In this document: positions 8,955-18,241 of the stretch, piece after piece
How the letters are laid out: the number at the start of each line of letters is the position of its first letter
Position numbering within the stretch: the first letter of the stretch is position 1
DNA from: Firmicutes bacterium AM31-12AC
GTDB taxonomy: Bacteria > Bacillota > Clostridia > Lachnospirales > Lachnospiraceae
Assembly (NCBI GenBank): GCA_003480425.1
Contig: QUJA01000007.1
Coordinates: forward strand, 1-64,000
Direction: 5' to 3'
Length of the DNA: 64,000 bases
The notes under the pieces: generated by a model
The model's database searches: none
Seen by the model: the letters and a program-made list of their open reading frames with translations, nothing else
Told to the model about the DNA's origin: nothing
Translations under genes and position numbers: made by a program

Positions 8955-9908
8955 ATGAAGTGGAAAAGTTTTCGCTTAAAGACAACTACACAGGCAGAAG
9001 ATATCGTGAGCAGTATGCTGGCAGATTTGGGGGTTGAAGGAGTTCAGATTGAAGATAAGATTCCTTTGACAGCGGCAGATAAGGAGCAGATGTTTGTGGA
9101 TATTTTGCCGGAAACAGAGGCTGATGACGGAATTGCATATTTAAGCTTTTATTTAGAAGAAGATGCGGATACAGAAAGTATTTTGAAAAATGTCCGTCAG
9201 GAACTGGAAGAAATGTCAGAATTTATGGATCTTGGAGAATGTTCTATTGAAGAATCCGAGACAGAGGATGTGGATTGGGTAAATAATTGGAAACAATATT
9301 TCCATCAGTTTTATGTAGATGATATTTTAATCATTCCGTCATGGGAAGATGTAAAACCGGAAGATGAGGATAAGATGGTGATCCATATTGATCCGGGAAC
9401 AGCATTTGGAACAGGAATGCATGAGACAACACAGTTATGCATTCGCCAGATCCGTAAACATGTGACTTCGGATACAGAAATTCTTGATGTTGGATGCGGA
9501 AGTGGAATCCTTGGAATGCTGGCACTTAAATTTGGAGCGAAACATTCCGTAGGAACAGACCTTGATCCTTGTGCAATCGATGCAACATATGAAAATATGG
9601 AAGTGAATGGTATTTCAAAGGACCAGTATGAAGTTATGATCGGAAATATTATTGATGATAAAGCGGTACAGGATAAGGTTGGATATGAATGCTATGATAT
9701 CGTTGTGGCAAATATTCTTGCAGATGTGTTAGTCGCTCTTACACCGGTGATTGTAAATCAGCTGAAAAAGGGTGGTATATATATCACAAGCGGAATCATC
9801 GATGATAAAGAAGAGACTGTTGTTGAAGCTGTGAAAAAAGCAGGACTGGAAGTGCTGGAAGTGACATATCAGGGTGAGTGGGTGTCTGTAACAGCGCGAA
9901 AGAACTAA
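8955..9908 (+). CDS. prmA: Ribosomal protein L11 methyltransferase
   Basis: SAM-dependent trimethylation of ribosomal protein L11. The N-terminal substrate-binding domain is followed by a Rossmann methyltransferase domain with the SAM motif ILDVGCGSGILGMLALKFGA at about residues 176-195 and the NIL motif VANILADVL. The start at 8955 is favoured: AAAGAAAGGAAG lies 8 nt upstream; a TTG at 8949 is in frame but less likely. The protein is 317 residues, normal for the family. It is followed 18 nt later by rsmE, a common pairing of ribosome-modification genes in Firmicutes. Confidence 0.95.
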   Translation: MKWKSFRLKTTTQAEDIVSSMLADLGVEGVQIEDKIPLTAADKEQMFVDILPETEADDGIAYLSFYLEEDADTESILKNVRQELEEMSEFMDLGECSIEESETEDVDWVNNWKQYFHQFYVDDILIIPSWEDVKPEDEDKMVIHIDPGTAFGTGMHETTQLCIRQIRKHVTSDTEILDVGCGSGILGMLALKFGAKHSVGTDLDPCAIDATYENMEVNGISKDQYEVMIGNIIDDKAVQDKVGYECYDIVVANILADVLVALTPVIVNQLKKGGIYITSGIIDDKEETVVEAVKKAGLEVLEVTYQGEWVSVTARKN

Positions 9909-9926
9909 TTAAAAGGAGAGACAAAA

Positions 9927-10677
9927 ATGCATCATTTTTTTGTTGAACCAACGCAAATCTGTGGAGATACGATTGCAATAGAGGGTTCGGATCTGAACCA
10001 TATGAAAAATGTGTTGAGGATTAAACCAGGAGAATCGGTTGAAATCAGTGACGGAAGTTCAAACGGATATATATGTGAAGTGGACGAGTATGAGCAGGAC
10101 TCGGCAAGACTACATATCTGTGATAAGATTCAGGATGATGTAGAACTTCCGTCCAGAATTTATCTGTTTCAAGGACTGCCAAAAGCTGATAAGATGGAAT
10201 TGATCATACAGAAAGCTGTGGAGCTTGGTGTTTATGAGGTGGTTCCGGTTGTGACAAAGCGTGCAGTAGTAAAACTGGATGAGAAAAAAGCTGCCAAGAA
10301 GGTTGCGCGCTGGAATGCAATCGCAGAAGGAGCGGCAAAACAGTCCGGAAGAAACAGAATTCCAGAAGTTCACGACGTTATGACATTTGCAGAGGCATTA
10401 GAATTTGCAAAAGCTAGATGTCCGTCTGATTCCTTATGAGAAAGCAGAAGGAATGGGGACGATGAAATCAGCTGTAGATCAGATTAAGCCGGGTGAAAGT
10501 ATTGGGGTTTTTATCGGACCGGAAGGCGGATTTGAAGAGGCGGAGATTGAACAGGCGATGGAACAGGAGATTATACCGGTTTCGTTGGGAAAAAGAATAT
10601 TGAGGACAGAGACGGCAGGGTTGACAATTTTATCAATTCTGATGTATCACTTAGAATGTGAGATTCATAATTTATAG
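9927..10677 (+). CDS. rsmE: 16S rRNA (uracil-1498-N3)-methyltransferase RsmE, frameshifted
   Basis: SPOUT-class methyltransferase acting on U1498 of 16S rRNA. The first frame (9927-10439) carries the N-terminal PUA-like domain and the start of the SPOUT fold (LPKADKMELIIQKAVELG). The second frame, read from about 10412, carries IGVFIGPEGGFEEAEIEQA and LGKRILRTETAGL, the SAM-knot signatures. Adding one A to the AAAA run at 10409-10412 joins them as EFAKKLDVRLIPYEKAEG, restoring a ~250-residue protein of family length. Sequencing error is likelier than real loss. Preceded by AAAAGGAGAG and by prmA. Confidence 0.9.
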
Positions 10678-10735
10678 TAAGAAACGTTCAGAGCAACAGT
10701 GAAAAATCTGAACAAGACAGAGAAGGAAAGGTAAC

Positions 10736-11893
10736 ATGGAAGTTTATTTAGATAATTCGGCGACAACAAGAGCATATCCGGAAGTTGGAAATATTGTATA
10801 TAAAGTAATGTGTCAGGATTATGGTAATCCGTCTTCGATGCATCGTAAAGGCGTAGAGGCGGAGCATTATGTGAAAGATGCAAAAGAAATTTTAGCAAAG
10901 CTATTAAAAGTAAATGCGAAGGAAATCTTTTTTACATCAGGAGGTACAGAAAGCGATAACCTGGCTTTGATCGGAGCAGCACGGGCAAATCGACGCAGGG
11001 GGAATCATTTGATCACATCTTCAATCGAACATCCAGCTATTTTAAATACAATGCATTATCTGGAAGAAGAGGAAGGATTTCGGGTGACATATTTACCGGT
11101 AGATGAGAATGGACGTGTTCGTTTAGAAGCATTAAAAGAGGCACTGTGCCAAGATACGATTTTAGTATCCATCATGTATGTTAATAACGAGGTGGGTTCT
11201 GTCCAACCGATTGAAGAAGCTGTAAAAATCGTAAAAAACTTCAATCCAAGAATTCTCTTCCATTCTGATGCAGTGCAGGGATTTGGAAAGTACCATATTT
11301 ATCCGAAACGAGTTGGGATTGATATGCTTTCAGCAAGTGGACATAAAATCCATGGACCAAAAGGAACAGGATTTTTATATATAAATGAGAAAGTAAAGAT
11401 TAAGCCGATTATTTTCGGAGGAGAGCAGCAGAAGAATATTCGTTCCGGTACAGAAAATGTTCCGGGAATTGCAGGACTTGGACTTGCGGCAAAGATGATA
11501 TATCAAGATCTGAACATGAAAGTTTCACTGATGAGGGAACTGAAAGCTCATTTTATAGAAGGAATATCGAAAATAGAACACGCAACGGTGCATGGTCTGA
11601 CTGATGAAAATAGTGCACCTCATATTATAAGCGTTGGCATTGCAGGGGTTAGAAGTGAAGTGTTGCTGCATACTTTGGAAGATAAAGGTATATACGTGTC
11701 TTCAGGTTCTGCGTGTGCATCAAATCATCCTGCGATCAGTGGAGTATTAAGAGGAATTGGAACTTCACAGGAGTACCTGGATTCGACATTGCGTTTCAGT
11801 ATGTCAGAATTTACAACAAAAGAAGAAATTGACTATACGTTGGAAACACTATATAATTGTGTACCGATGTTAAGGAGATATACAAGACACTAA
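10736..11893 (+). CDS. Cysteine desulfurase (NifS/IscS family)
   Basis: A PLP-dependent enzyme releasing sulfur from cysteine as a persulfide. Of 385 residues, the N-terminal motif YLDNSATTRAYPEV, the PLP lysine in SASGHKIHGPKGTG and the catalytic loop SSGSACASNHPAISG (active Cys) are visible. The thiI gene begins 13 nt downstream, so this is most likely the dedicated sulfur donor for ThiI in 4-thiouridine synthesis, as in B. subtilis NifZ-ThiI. It could also feed Fe-S or thiamine synthesis. RBS GAAAGG upstream. Confidence 0.93.
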   Translation: MEVYLDNSATTRAYPEVGNIVYKVMCQDYGNPSSMHRKGVEAEHYVKDAKEILAKLLKVNAKEIFFTSGGTESDNLALIGAARANRRRGNHLITSSIEHPAILNTMHYLEEEEGFRVTYLPVDENGRVRLEALKEALCQDTILVSIMYVNNEVGSVQPIEEAVKIVKNFNPRILFHSDAVQGFGKYHIYPKRVGIDMLSASGHKIHGPKGTGFLYINEKVKIKPIIFGGEQQKNIRSGTENVPGIAGLGLAAKMIYQDLNMKVSLMRELKAHFIEGISKIEHATVHGLTDENSAPHIISVGIAGVRSEVLLHTLEDKGIYVSSGSACASNHPAISGVLRGIGTSQEYLDSTLRFSMSEFTTKEEIDYTLETLYNCVPMLRRYTRH

Positions 11894-11906
11894 AAAGGAG
11901 AAAGAT

Positions 11907-13088
11907 ATGAAATTTCATTCATTTTTGATCAAATACGGTGAGATTGGAATTAAAGGAAAAAACCGTTATATATTTGAGGACGCATTGGTTCGTCAGATTC
12001 GATTTGCATTGAAAGATGTAGATGGAGAATTTTATGTTCACAAATCTTATGGAAGAGTATATGTGGATTGTGATGGAGAGTATGATTATGAAGAGACTGT
12101 AGAAAGTCTTGCAAGAGTATTTGGAATTGTTGGAATTTGTCCGGTTGTCCGTCTGGAGGATAAAGGCTTTGAAGAACTGAAAAAAGAAGTGGTTGCTTAT
12201 ATGGATGAGATGTATCCGGATAAGAATAAGACTTTTAAAGTAGAGGCGAGAAGAAGTAAAAAGAGCTATCCTCTTCAGTCTATGCAGATTAACTGTCAGT
12301 TAGGTGAAGTGATTTTAGATGCATTTCCTGAGATGAAGGTAGATGTACATCATCCGGATATTATGTTGAATGTAGAAGTCCGTGAAGAGATTTATCTTTA
12401 TTCAGAGATTATTCCGGGACCGGGTGGAATGCCGGTTGGGACAAACGGAAGTGCGATGTTACTTCTGTCAGGCGGAATTGACAGCCCGGTTGCGGGATAT
12501 ATGATCGCAAAACGAGGAGTTTCCTTGGAAGCAACATATTTTCATGCGCCACCGTATACAAGCGAACGTGCAAAAGAAAAGGTTGTAGATCTTGCACGTC
12601 TTGTATCAAAATATTCAGGACCGATCAAATTGAATGTTGTAAACTTCACAGATATTCAGTTGTATATTTATGAGAAGTGTCCACACGAAGAACTCACGAT
12701 CATTATGCGTCGTTATATGATGAAGATTGCAGAACATTTTGCAAAACAGGACGGTTGTCTTGGCATGATCACAGGAGAGAGTATTGGACAGGTTGCAAGT
12801 CAGACAATGCAGAGTCTGAATGTGACAAATGCGGTTTGCACATTGCCGGTTTATCGTCCGCTGATTGGCTTTGATAAACGTGATATCGTAGAAATTTCAG
12901 AAAAAATCAACACATATGAGACTTCAATACTGCCATTCGAAGATTGCTGTACAATTTTCGTGGCAAAACATCCGGTTACAAAACCAATTTTGGAGAAGAT
13001 TGAAAAATCAGAATTGAATCTGGCAGAAGGTATTGATGAATTAGTACAGAAAGCAATTGATACAGTAGAAGTGATTAAAGTAAAATAA
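11907..13088 (+). CDS. thiI: tRNA 4-thiouridine synthase ThiI
   Basis: Uses ATP and persulfide sulfur to thiolate U8 of tRNA. The N-terminal ferredoxin-like and THUMP domains (~1-165) are followed by the PP-loop ATP-binding domain with LLLSGGIDSPVAGYM at ~188-202. At 393 residues it lacks the C-terminal rhodanese domain of the enterobacterial enzyme, the usual short Firmicute form. It is preceded by its partner cysteine desulfurase and AAAAAGGAG. A 31-bp palindromic insertion lies immediately after the stop, ahead of a shared terminator. Confidence 0.95.
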   Translation: MKFHSFLIKYGEIGIKGKNRYIFEDALVRQIRFALKDVDGEFYVHKSYGRVYVDCDGEYDYEETVESLARVFGIVGICPVVRLEDKGFEELKKEVVAYMDEMYPDKNKTFKVEARRSKKSYPLQSMQINCQLGEVILDAFPEMKVDVHHPDIMLNVEVREEIYLYSEIIPGPGGMPVGTNGSAMLLLSGGIDSPVAGYMIAKRGVSLEATYFHAPPYTSERAKEKVVDLARLVSKYSGPIKLNVVNFTDIQLYIYEKCPHEELTIIMRRYMMKIAEHFAKQDGCLGMITGESIGQVASQTMQSLNVTNAVCTLPVYRPLIGFDKRDIVEISEKINTYETSILPFEDCCTIFVAKHPVTKPILEKIEKSELNLAEGIDELVQKAIDTVEVIKVK

Positions 13089-13129
13089 TCGTTGCTGGTC
13101 ACAGGTACTGTGAACAGTAACAAATAATC
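13083..13129. mobile_element. 31-bp palindromic insertion with 8-bp direct repeats, copy 1
   Basis: The core 13091-13121 is a near-palindrome: arms GTTGCTGGTCACAG and CTGTGAACAGTAAC around the centre GTA, matching at 12 of 14 positions. It is bounded exactly by AAATAATC at 13083-13090 and AAATAATC at 13122-13129. A second copy, in reverse orientation and 28/31 identical, sits at 48913-48943 with its own, different 8-bp repeat. Exact flanking duplications imply transposition-like insertion of a non-coding miniature element. The first flanking repeat overlaps the thiI stop codon. Confidence 0.75.
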
Positions 13130-13136
13130 AAAACAA

Positions 13137-13162
13137 AAAGGCTGTCGTAAAAGACAGCCTTA
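13137..13162. terminator. Bidirectional terminator between thiI and the HPr-like gene
   Basis: AAGGCTGTC (13139-13147), loop GTAAA, GACAGCCTT (13153-13161), with A-rich and T-rich flanks. It serves the convergent genes on both sides. Confidence 0.8.
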
Positions 13163-13188
13163 CTACTTGACAAATGTAAGTCGATTAC

Positions 13189-13422
13189 TTATTTGATGAT
13201 GTATGGCTCAAGAGCAGCAAGGATATCATCCAATTCGCCATCGGCATGAATGTTCAGGTCGATTGGTTTTGAAAGATCCAGGCTGAAGATACCCATAATA
13301 GATTTAGCATCAATTACATATCTTCCAGATACAAGATCAAAGTCGTTATCGTATTTTGTGATTTCATTTACGAAAGACTTTACTTTGTCAATTGAGTTTA
13401 AAGAAATCTGTACAGTTTTCAT
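13189..13422 (-). CDS. HPr-like protein lacking the phosphorylatable histidine
   Basis: A 77-residue protein with the HPr fold pattern. The serine-loop region is kept (AKSIMGIFSLDLSKPI, matching KSIMGVMSLG of HPr around Ser46). The active-site loop of true HPr (GIHARPA, His15) is replaced by NSIDKVKSFVN, so it cannot accept phosphate from enzyme I in the usual way. It may be a regulatory HPr paralogue similar in spirit to Crh; the role is inferred. RBS AAGGAGGG on the minus strand. It is convergent with thiI and divergent from mtaB. Confidence 0.8.
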   Translation of the reverse strand: MKTVQISLNSIDKVKSFVNEITKYDNDFDLVSGRYVIDAKSIMGIFSLDLSKPIDLNIHADGELDDILAALEPYIIK

Positions 13423-13544
13423 GTTATAATCCCTCCTTGATATACGAAAAAGTACGAGGTTTTCCCTCTTAGCTTATTCTACGAGATAGGAATATAAAAG
13501 TCAAGAAACTGATAGAAAAAAGAACGATAGAAGGAGAAAAATTA

Positions 13545-14852
13545 ATGAAAAAAGTAGCGTTGCATAATTTGGGATGCAAGGTGAATGCGTATGAGACAGA
13601 AGCCATGCAGGAAATGCTGGAAAAAGAGGGGTATGAAATTGTTCCGTTTAAAGAAGGCGCAGACATTTATATTATTAATACATGTACAGTGACGAATATT
13701 GCAGACAGAAAATCCAGACAGATGTTGCATCGTGCGAGAAAAATGAATCCGGATGCAATTGTAGTTGCGGCCGGATGTTATGTGCAGGCACAGGAAAATG
13801 AGCATCATGAATTAGATTCCTGTATTGATATTGTAATTGGAAATAATAAAAAACAAGATTTGATTCAGATTTTAGATGAATATGAATCAAAATGTAAAAC
13901 AGAGGAAGTAATTGATATTAATCATACAAATGAATATGAAAACTTAAATCTGTCTCGCACCGGAGAACATACAAGAGCTTACATCAAAGTACAGGATGGA
14001 TGCAATCAGTTCTGTTCATATTGTATTATTCCGTTTGCAAGAGGCCGTGTGCGCAGTCGTTCTCTGGAAGATGTAGTACAGGAAGTAACAACATTATCTG
14101 GAAATGGTTATAAGGAAGTTGTTCTTACAGGAATTCATCTGAGTTCTTATGGAGTTGATTTTGAAGAACAGGAAGCGAGAAAGAAAACAGATTTACTGAC
14201 ATTGATTCTGGCAGTTCATGAAATTCCGGGTATTGAACGTATTCGTCTGGGATCTCTGGAACCAAGGATCATCACAGAAGAATTTGCTAAAACAATAGCA
14301 GGACTTCCGAAGATGTGTCCACATTTCCATTTATCTTTACAGAGCGGGTGTGATGCAACTTTGAAACGTATGAATCGCCGCTATACAACGGGTGAGTATT
14401 ATGAAAAGTGTGAGCTTTTGCGAAAATATTTTGACCACCCGGCGTTGACAACGGATGTAATTGTAGGATTTCCGGGAGAGACAGAAGAAGAGTTTGAAGA
14501 ATCAAAAGCATTTGTCGACAAAGTAAACTTCTATGAAACACATATTTTTAAATATTCTAAACGAGAAGGAACAAGGGCAGCTGTGATGGAAAATCAGGTG
14601 CCGGAACAGATAAAGGCAGAAAGAAGTGCACAATTGATTGAGCTGGGAGCAAAAAAACAGGAAGCATACGAGAAAGAAATGGTTGGAAAAGATGTAGAAA
14701 TCCTTGTGGAAGAACCAGCACAGATCAACGGAAAAGAAGTACAAGTCGGGCACACAAAAGAATATATAAAAGTTGCATTGGAATCAGATGAAAATTTACA
14801 GAATCAGATTGTCAAGGTGCGAATAGATGACCATTCTCAAATTATCCATTGA
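13545..14852 (+). CDS. mtaB: tRNA t6A37 methylthiotransferase MtaB
   Basis: A radical-SAM enzyme converting t6A37 to ms2t6A37 in tRNAs that read ANN codons. Of 435 residues, the N-terminal UPF0004 domain has NLGCKVNAYE with the first cluster cysteine, INTCTVTN and AAGCYVQ. The radical-SAM motif CNQFCSYCIIPFARGR is at ~150-165, and a C-terminal TRAM domain begins near 375. KVNAYE is typical of the MtaB rather than the MiaB subgroup. RBS AGAAGGAG upstream. The conserved ireB operon follows after ~170 nt in which no other gene is supported. Confidence 0.93.
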   Translation: MKKVALHNLGCKVNAYETEAMQEMLEKEGYEIVPFKEGADIYIINTCTVTNIADRKSRQMLHRARKMNPDAIVVAAGCYVQAQENEHHELDSCIDIVIGNNKKQDLIQILDEYESKCKTEEVIDINHTNEYENLNLSRTGEHTRAYIKVQDGCNQFCSYCIIPFARGRVRSRSLEDVVQEVTTLSGNGYKEVVLTGIHLSSYGVDFEEQEARKKTDLLTLILAVHEIPGIERIRLGSLEPRIITEEFAKTIAGLPKMCPHFHLSLQSGCDATLKRMNRRYTTGEYYEKCELLRKYFDHPALTTDVIVGFPGETEEEFEESKAFVDKVNFYETHIFKYSKREGTRAAVMENQVPEQIKAERSAQLIELGAKKQEAYEKEMVGKDVEILVEEPAQINGKEVQVGHTKEYIKVALESDENLQNQIVKVRIDDHSQIIH

Positions 14853-15034
14853 ATTTTAAACGGGATTATATTAGAATGATAAGTAGGGAATCTGGCAACT
14901 TTGTTTTGCCGGAGGATGTTTTGTGGCTGTCTGGGACAGATGCGAGATGTAAATTTATTATGGGTTATAAAAATAATGACCGGTAATGAAAACAATACAA
15001 TGTTAGACATAAAAAGAGAAAGGTGGAAAAAAAC

Positions 15035-15298
15035 ATGAGTGATTTGAGTAATACACAATTCTTTCAGGTTGAACCAGGTCCGCAGATTTCTGCAAAAGAT
15101 ATCTTAGAGATCGTTTTCAAAGCGTTGAAAGAAAAAGGATATAATCCGGTAAACCAGATTGTTGGATATATTATGTCCGGAGATCCAACTTATATTACAA
15201 GTTACAATGGAGCAAGAAGTCTTGTGATGAAAGTGGAGAGAGATGAACTGGTAGAAGAGTTATTGAAGTCGTATATTCAGAATAATTCATGGGAATAA
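15035..15298 (+). CDS. ireB: IreB family regulatory phosphoprotein (UPF0297)
   Basis: An 87-residue cytoplasmic protein. In Enterococcus, IreB is phosphorylated by the PASTA kinase IreK and restrains intrinsic cephalosporin resistance. The family-typical [20 protein letters not shown] and [18 protein letters not shown] are present. The start ATG 15035 has AGAAAGGTGG at good spacing; a GTG at 15023 would overlap that site. It opens the conserved order ireB-ruvX-DUF1292-fur. The kinase is not in this window. Confidence 0.9.
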   Translation: MSDLSNTQFFQVEPGPQISAKDILEIVFKALKEKGYNPVNQIVGYIMSGDPTYITSYNGARSLVMKVERDELVEELLKSYIQNNSWE

Positions 15299-15305
15299 TT
15301 AAATT

Positions 15306-15734
15306 ATGAGAATTATGGGATTGGATTATGGCACGAAGACAGTTGGGGTTGCAATTAGTGACGCACTTGGTCTGACGGCTCAGGGTATAGAGACAATAGA
15401 ACGAAAAGAAGAAAACAAGCTGCGTCGCACATGTGCACGCATCGAAGAACTGATTCGTGAATATGAAGTAGAAAAGATCGTGCTCGGCTTTCCAAAACAT
15501 ATGAACAATGATGTGGGAGAGAGAGCAGAGAAGTCACTGGAATTTAAAGCAATGTTAGAACGAAGAACCGGACTTGAAGTAATCATGTGGGATGAACGCC
15601 TGACGACGGTTGCTGCGGAGCGTACATTGATTGAAAGTAAAGTAAGACGAGAGGATCGGAAAAAGTATATTGATAAGATTGCAGCAGTATTTATATTACA
15701 GGGATATCTGGATTCGCTGCAGATTTCAAAATAA
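15306..15734 (+). CDS. ruvX: Putative Holliday junction resolvase / pre-16S rRNA nuclease
   Basis: A 142-residue RNase H-like protein of the RuvX/YqgF family, with [16 protein letters not shown] at the N-terminus (catalytic Asp), GFPKHMNND in the middle and [12 protein letters not shown] near the C-terminus. YqgF is needed for 5' maturation of 16S rRNA in E. coli and has been proposed as a backup resolvase. The gene starts 7 nt after ireB, as in most Firmicutes. Confidence 0.92.
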   Translation: MRIMGLDYGTKTVGVAISDALGLTAQGIETIERKEENKLRRTCARIEELIREYEVEKIVLGFPKHMNNDVGERAEKSLEFKAMLERRTGLEVIMWDERLTTVAAERTLIESKVRREDRKKYIDKIAAVFILQGYLDSLQISK

Positions 15735-15745
15735 AGGGGAGACCT

Positions 15746-16006
15746 ATGGAGAAGATTACATTTACATTTGAAGATACAAACGAAACAGTTGACTTTTTCG
15801 TTTTGGAGCAAACAAAGTTAAATGGTGCTACATACTTACTCGTAGCTGATAATGAAAGCGATGATGCAGAATGTCTGATTTTGAAAGAGACAGAGTCAGG
15901 AAATGAACAGGACAATCTGTATGATATCGTAGAAGATGATAATGAATTGACAGCAGTTTCGAAGGTGTTTGAAGAACTGTTGGAAGATGTTGACATTACA
16001 TTGTAA
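15746..16006 (+). CDS. DUF1292 family protein (UPF0473)
   Basis: An 86-residue, strongly acidic small protein (ITFTFEDTNETVDFFVLEQT at the N-terminus) of the DUF1292/YrzB family. It is usually encoded between ruvX and a Fur gene or within an ireB-ruvX operon, as here. No catalytic motif is visible; function unknown. RBS AAAGGGGAG, 11 nt after ruvX. Confidence 0.88.
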   Translation: MEKITFTFEDTNETVDFFVLEQTKLNGATYLLVADNESDDAECLILKETESGNEQDNLYDIVEDDNELTAVSKVFEELLEDVDITL

Positions 16007-16061
16007 ATATCCGATAAAGGATAGTTGCGATAGATTTACTACACAGGAATTGGAGTAGACG

Positions 16062-16520
16062 ATGGAACAGGAAAAGGTGGAGAAACTACTTCGGGCAAAG
16101 TTAAAAGAACGGGGCTTGAAGATTACACAGCAGCGTCTGCTTGTATTGTCCACGCTTGCAAAAAGCAGCGGTAATCACATGGCAGCAGAAGAGCTGTATG
16201 CACAGATACAACAGCAGTATCCGGAGATTGGATTGGCTACTGTATATCGTACATTACAACTTTTATATGAGATGCAGTTGATAGACCGCATTAATCTGGA
16301 TGATGGTTGTGTGCGTTATGAGATCGGGCATTTGTTCGAAGGTGAGATGAAACACAGTCATCATCATTTAATATGTAGGAAATGCGGGAAAGTATTTCCG
16401 TTTGATGGTGATTTGTTAGATGGATTGGAAACGCATATTCAGGAAAAAACAGGATTTCATATTGTGGATCATGAGTTGAAATTTTATGGTGTGTGTAAAC
16501 AATGCATAGAGCAAGAATAA
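16062..16520 (+). CDS. Fur family metal-dependent repressor
   Basis: A 152-residue protein with an N-terminal winged helix (KITQQRLLVLSTLAKS through IGLATVYRTLQLLYEMQLID) and a C-terminal dimerisation domain. Metal-site elements visible are HSHHHLICRKCGKV (His cluster plus CxxC), a second CxxC (CKQC) at the C-terminus for structural zinc, and HIVDHELKFYGVC. Fur, PerR and Zur cannot be told apart reliably; the position next to the ireB operon is common for a Fur/PerR-type member in clostridia. RBS TTGGAG upstream. Confidence 0.88.
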   Translation: MEQEKVEKLLRAKLKERGLKITQQRLLVLSTLAKSSGNHMAAEELYAQIQQQYPEIGLATVYRTLQLLYEMQLIDRINLDDGCVRYEIGHLFEGEMKHSHHHLICRKCGKVFPFDGDLLDGLETHIQEKTGFHIVDHELKFYGVCKQCIEQE

Positions 16521-16567
16521 AACTCCGGTTTTTGTCAGTACAAAAAATAGATGGAGGTGTGAAATTT

Positions 16568-18238
16568 TTGAAAAAGCAAAATACAGGAAAATTGCGTATC
16601 ATTCCTTTAGGTGGTCTGGAACAGATTGGAATGAATATAACAGCCTTTGAATATGAAGACAGTATTATTGTTGTGGATTGCGGTCTCGCATTCCCGGAAG
16701 ATGACATGCTTGGTATTGATCTGGTTATTCCGGATATCACATATTTGAAGGATAACATTAGCAAGGTGAAGGGATTTGTGATCACTCATGGACATGAAGA
16801 TCATATTGGTGCCTTGCCTTATGTGCTCAAAGAAATTAATATTCCGATTTATACAACTAAATTAACAATGGGAATTATTGAAAATAAATTGAAAGAACAC
16901 AATTTGCTTCGTTCTACAAGAAGAAAAGTTGTGCGTCATGGTCAGTCTATCAATTTAGGAAAATTCAGAATTGAATTTATTAAAACAAACCATAGTATAC
17001 AGGATGCATCCGCTTTGGCAATTTATTCACCGGCAGGAATTGTGGTACACACAGGAGACTTTAAAGTAGATTATACACCGGTATTTGGAGATGCGATCGA
17101 TTTACAGAGATTTGGAGAAATCGGTAAAAAAGGCGTACTTGCATTAATGTCAGATAGTACCAATGCAGAGCGCAAAGGATTTACTCAATCTGAAAAAACA
17201 GTAGGTATTACATTTGATCACATTTTTGCAGAGCATCAGAATACACGAATTATTATTGCAACATTTGCATCGAATGTGGATCGTGTGCAGCAGATTATCA
17301 ACTCTGCATATAAATATGGAAGAAAAGTAGTTGTAGAAGGTCGAAGTATGGTGAATATTATTTCGACAGCTTCAGAACTTGGCTATCTGAATGTACCGGA
17401 GCATACATTGATTGAGATTGATGAGATGAAGAATTATCCACCGGAGAAGATGGTGCTGATTACAACAGGAAGTCAGGGAGAATCGATGGCTGCTTTGTCT
17501 CGTATGGCAGCAGATGTGCATCGCAAGGTTACAATTCAGCCGAATGATACAATTATATTTAGCTCGAATCCAATCCCGGGAAATGAAAAATCAGTTTCAC
17601 GTGTGATCAACGAATTATCTTCAAAGGGAGCAAACGTAATATTTCAGGATGCTCATGTATCCGGGCATGCTTGTCAGGAAGAATTGAAATTAATCTATTC
17701 TCTTGTAAAACCGAAATATGCGATTCCGGTTCATGGAGAGTATCGTCATTTGAAAGCAAACTCTGAAATTGCAATGTCTCTTGGGATTCCAAAGGAGAAT
17801 GTATTTATTATTCAATCAGGAGATGTCTTGGAGCTTTGCGATGAAAGCGCAAAAGTGGTAGATAAGGTTCACACAGGAGCAATTCTGGTAGATGGTCTTG
17901 GTGTTGGAGACGTTGGTAATATTGTGCTTCGAGACAGACAGCATCTGGCTGAGGATGGAATTATTATTGTTGTTTTAACTTTAGAGAAGGGAAGCAACCG
18001 TCTTCTGGCAGGACCGGATATTGTTTCTCGTGGATTTGTATATGTACGAGAATCAGAAGGTTTGATGGAAGAAGCAAGAAGAGCGGTAAGTGACAGCCTG
18101 GATAAATGCCTGAGCAATCGTCATGCAGATTGGAATAAGATCAAATTAACAATCAGGGATACAATGAATGACTTTATTTGGAAGAAAACAAAGAGAAGAC
18201 CAATGATTATCCCAATTATTATGGATGTGGATGTGTAA
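16568..18238 (+). CDS. Ribonuclease J
   Basis: A metallo-beta-lactamase/beta-CASP ribonuclease with endonuclease and 5'-3' exonuclease activity in mRNA decay and rRNA processing. From TTG 16568 it has 556 residues, the family norm. Metal motif THGHEDHIGALPYVL (HxHxDH), HTGDFKVD and SDSTNAERKG mark the MBL core; the beta-CASP region contains IPGNEKSVSRVINEL and the late PVHGEYRHLKANSEIA motif. The start was chosen because GATGGAGGTG lies 8 nt upstream; starting at 16502 would overlap fur. A TTG start on a housekeeping gene is somewhat unusual. Confidence 0.92.
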   Translation: MKKQNTGKLRIIPLGGLEQIGMNITAFEYEDSIIVVDCGLAFPEDDMLGIDLVIPDITYLKDNISKVKGFVITHGHEDHIGALPYVLKEINIPIYTTKLTMGIIENKLKEHNLLRSTRRKVVRHGQSINLGKFRIEFIKTNHSIQDASALAIYSPAGIVVHTGDFKVDYTPVFGDAIDLQRFGEIGKKGVLALMSDSTNAERKGFTQSEKTVGITFDHIFAEHQNTRIIIATFASNVDRVQQIINSAYKYGRKVVVEGRSMVNIISTASELGYLNVPEHTLIEIDEMKNYPPEKMVLITTGSQGESMAALSRMAADVHRKVTIQPNDTIIFSSNPIPGNEKSVSRVINELSSKGANVIFQDAHVSGHACQEELKLIYSLVKPKYAIPVHGEYRHLKANSEIAMSLGIPKENVFIIQSGDVLELCDESAKVVDKVHTGAILVDGLGVGDVGNIVLRDRQHLAEDGIIIVVLTLEKGSNRLLAGPDIVSRGFVYVRESEGLMEEARRAVSDSLDKCLSNRHADWNKIKLTIRDTMNDFIWKKTKRRPMIIPIIMDVDV

Positions 18239-18241
18239 GAT

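Noticed and set aside
12677..12874. 65-residue frame inside thiI
   Set aside because: Fully contained in the well-supported thiI coding sequence in another frame.
14919..15038. 40-residue open frame ahead of ireB
   Set aside because: GGAGG directly abuts its ATG with no spacing and the protein resembles nothing; its stop overlaps the ireB start by chance.
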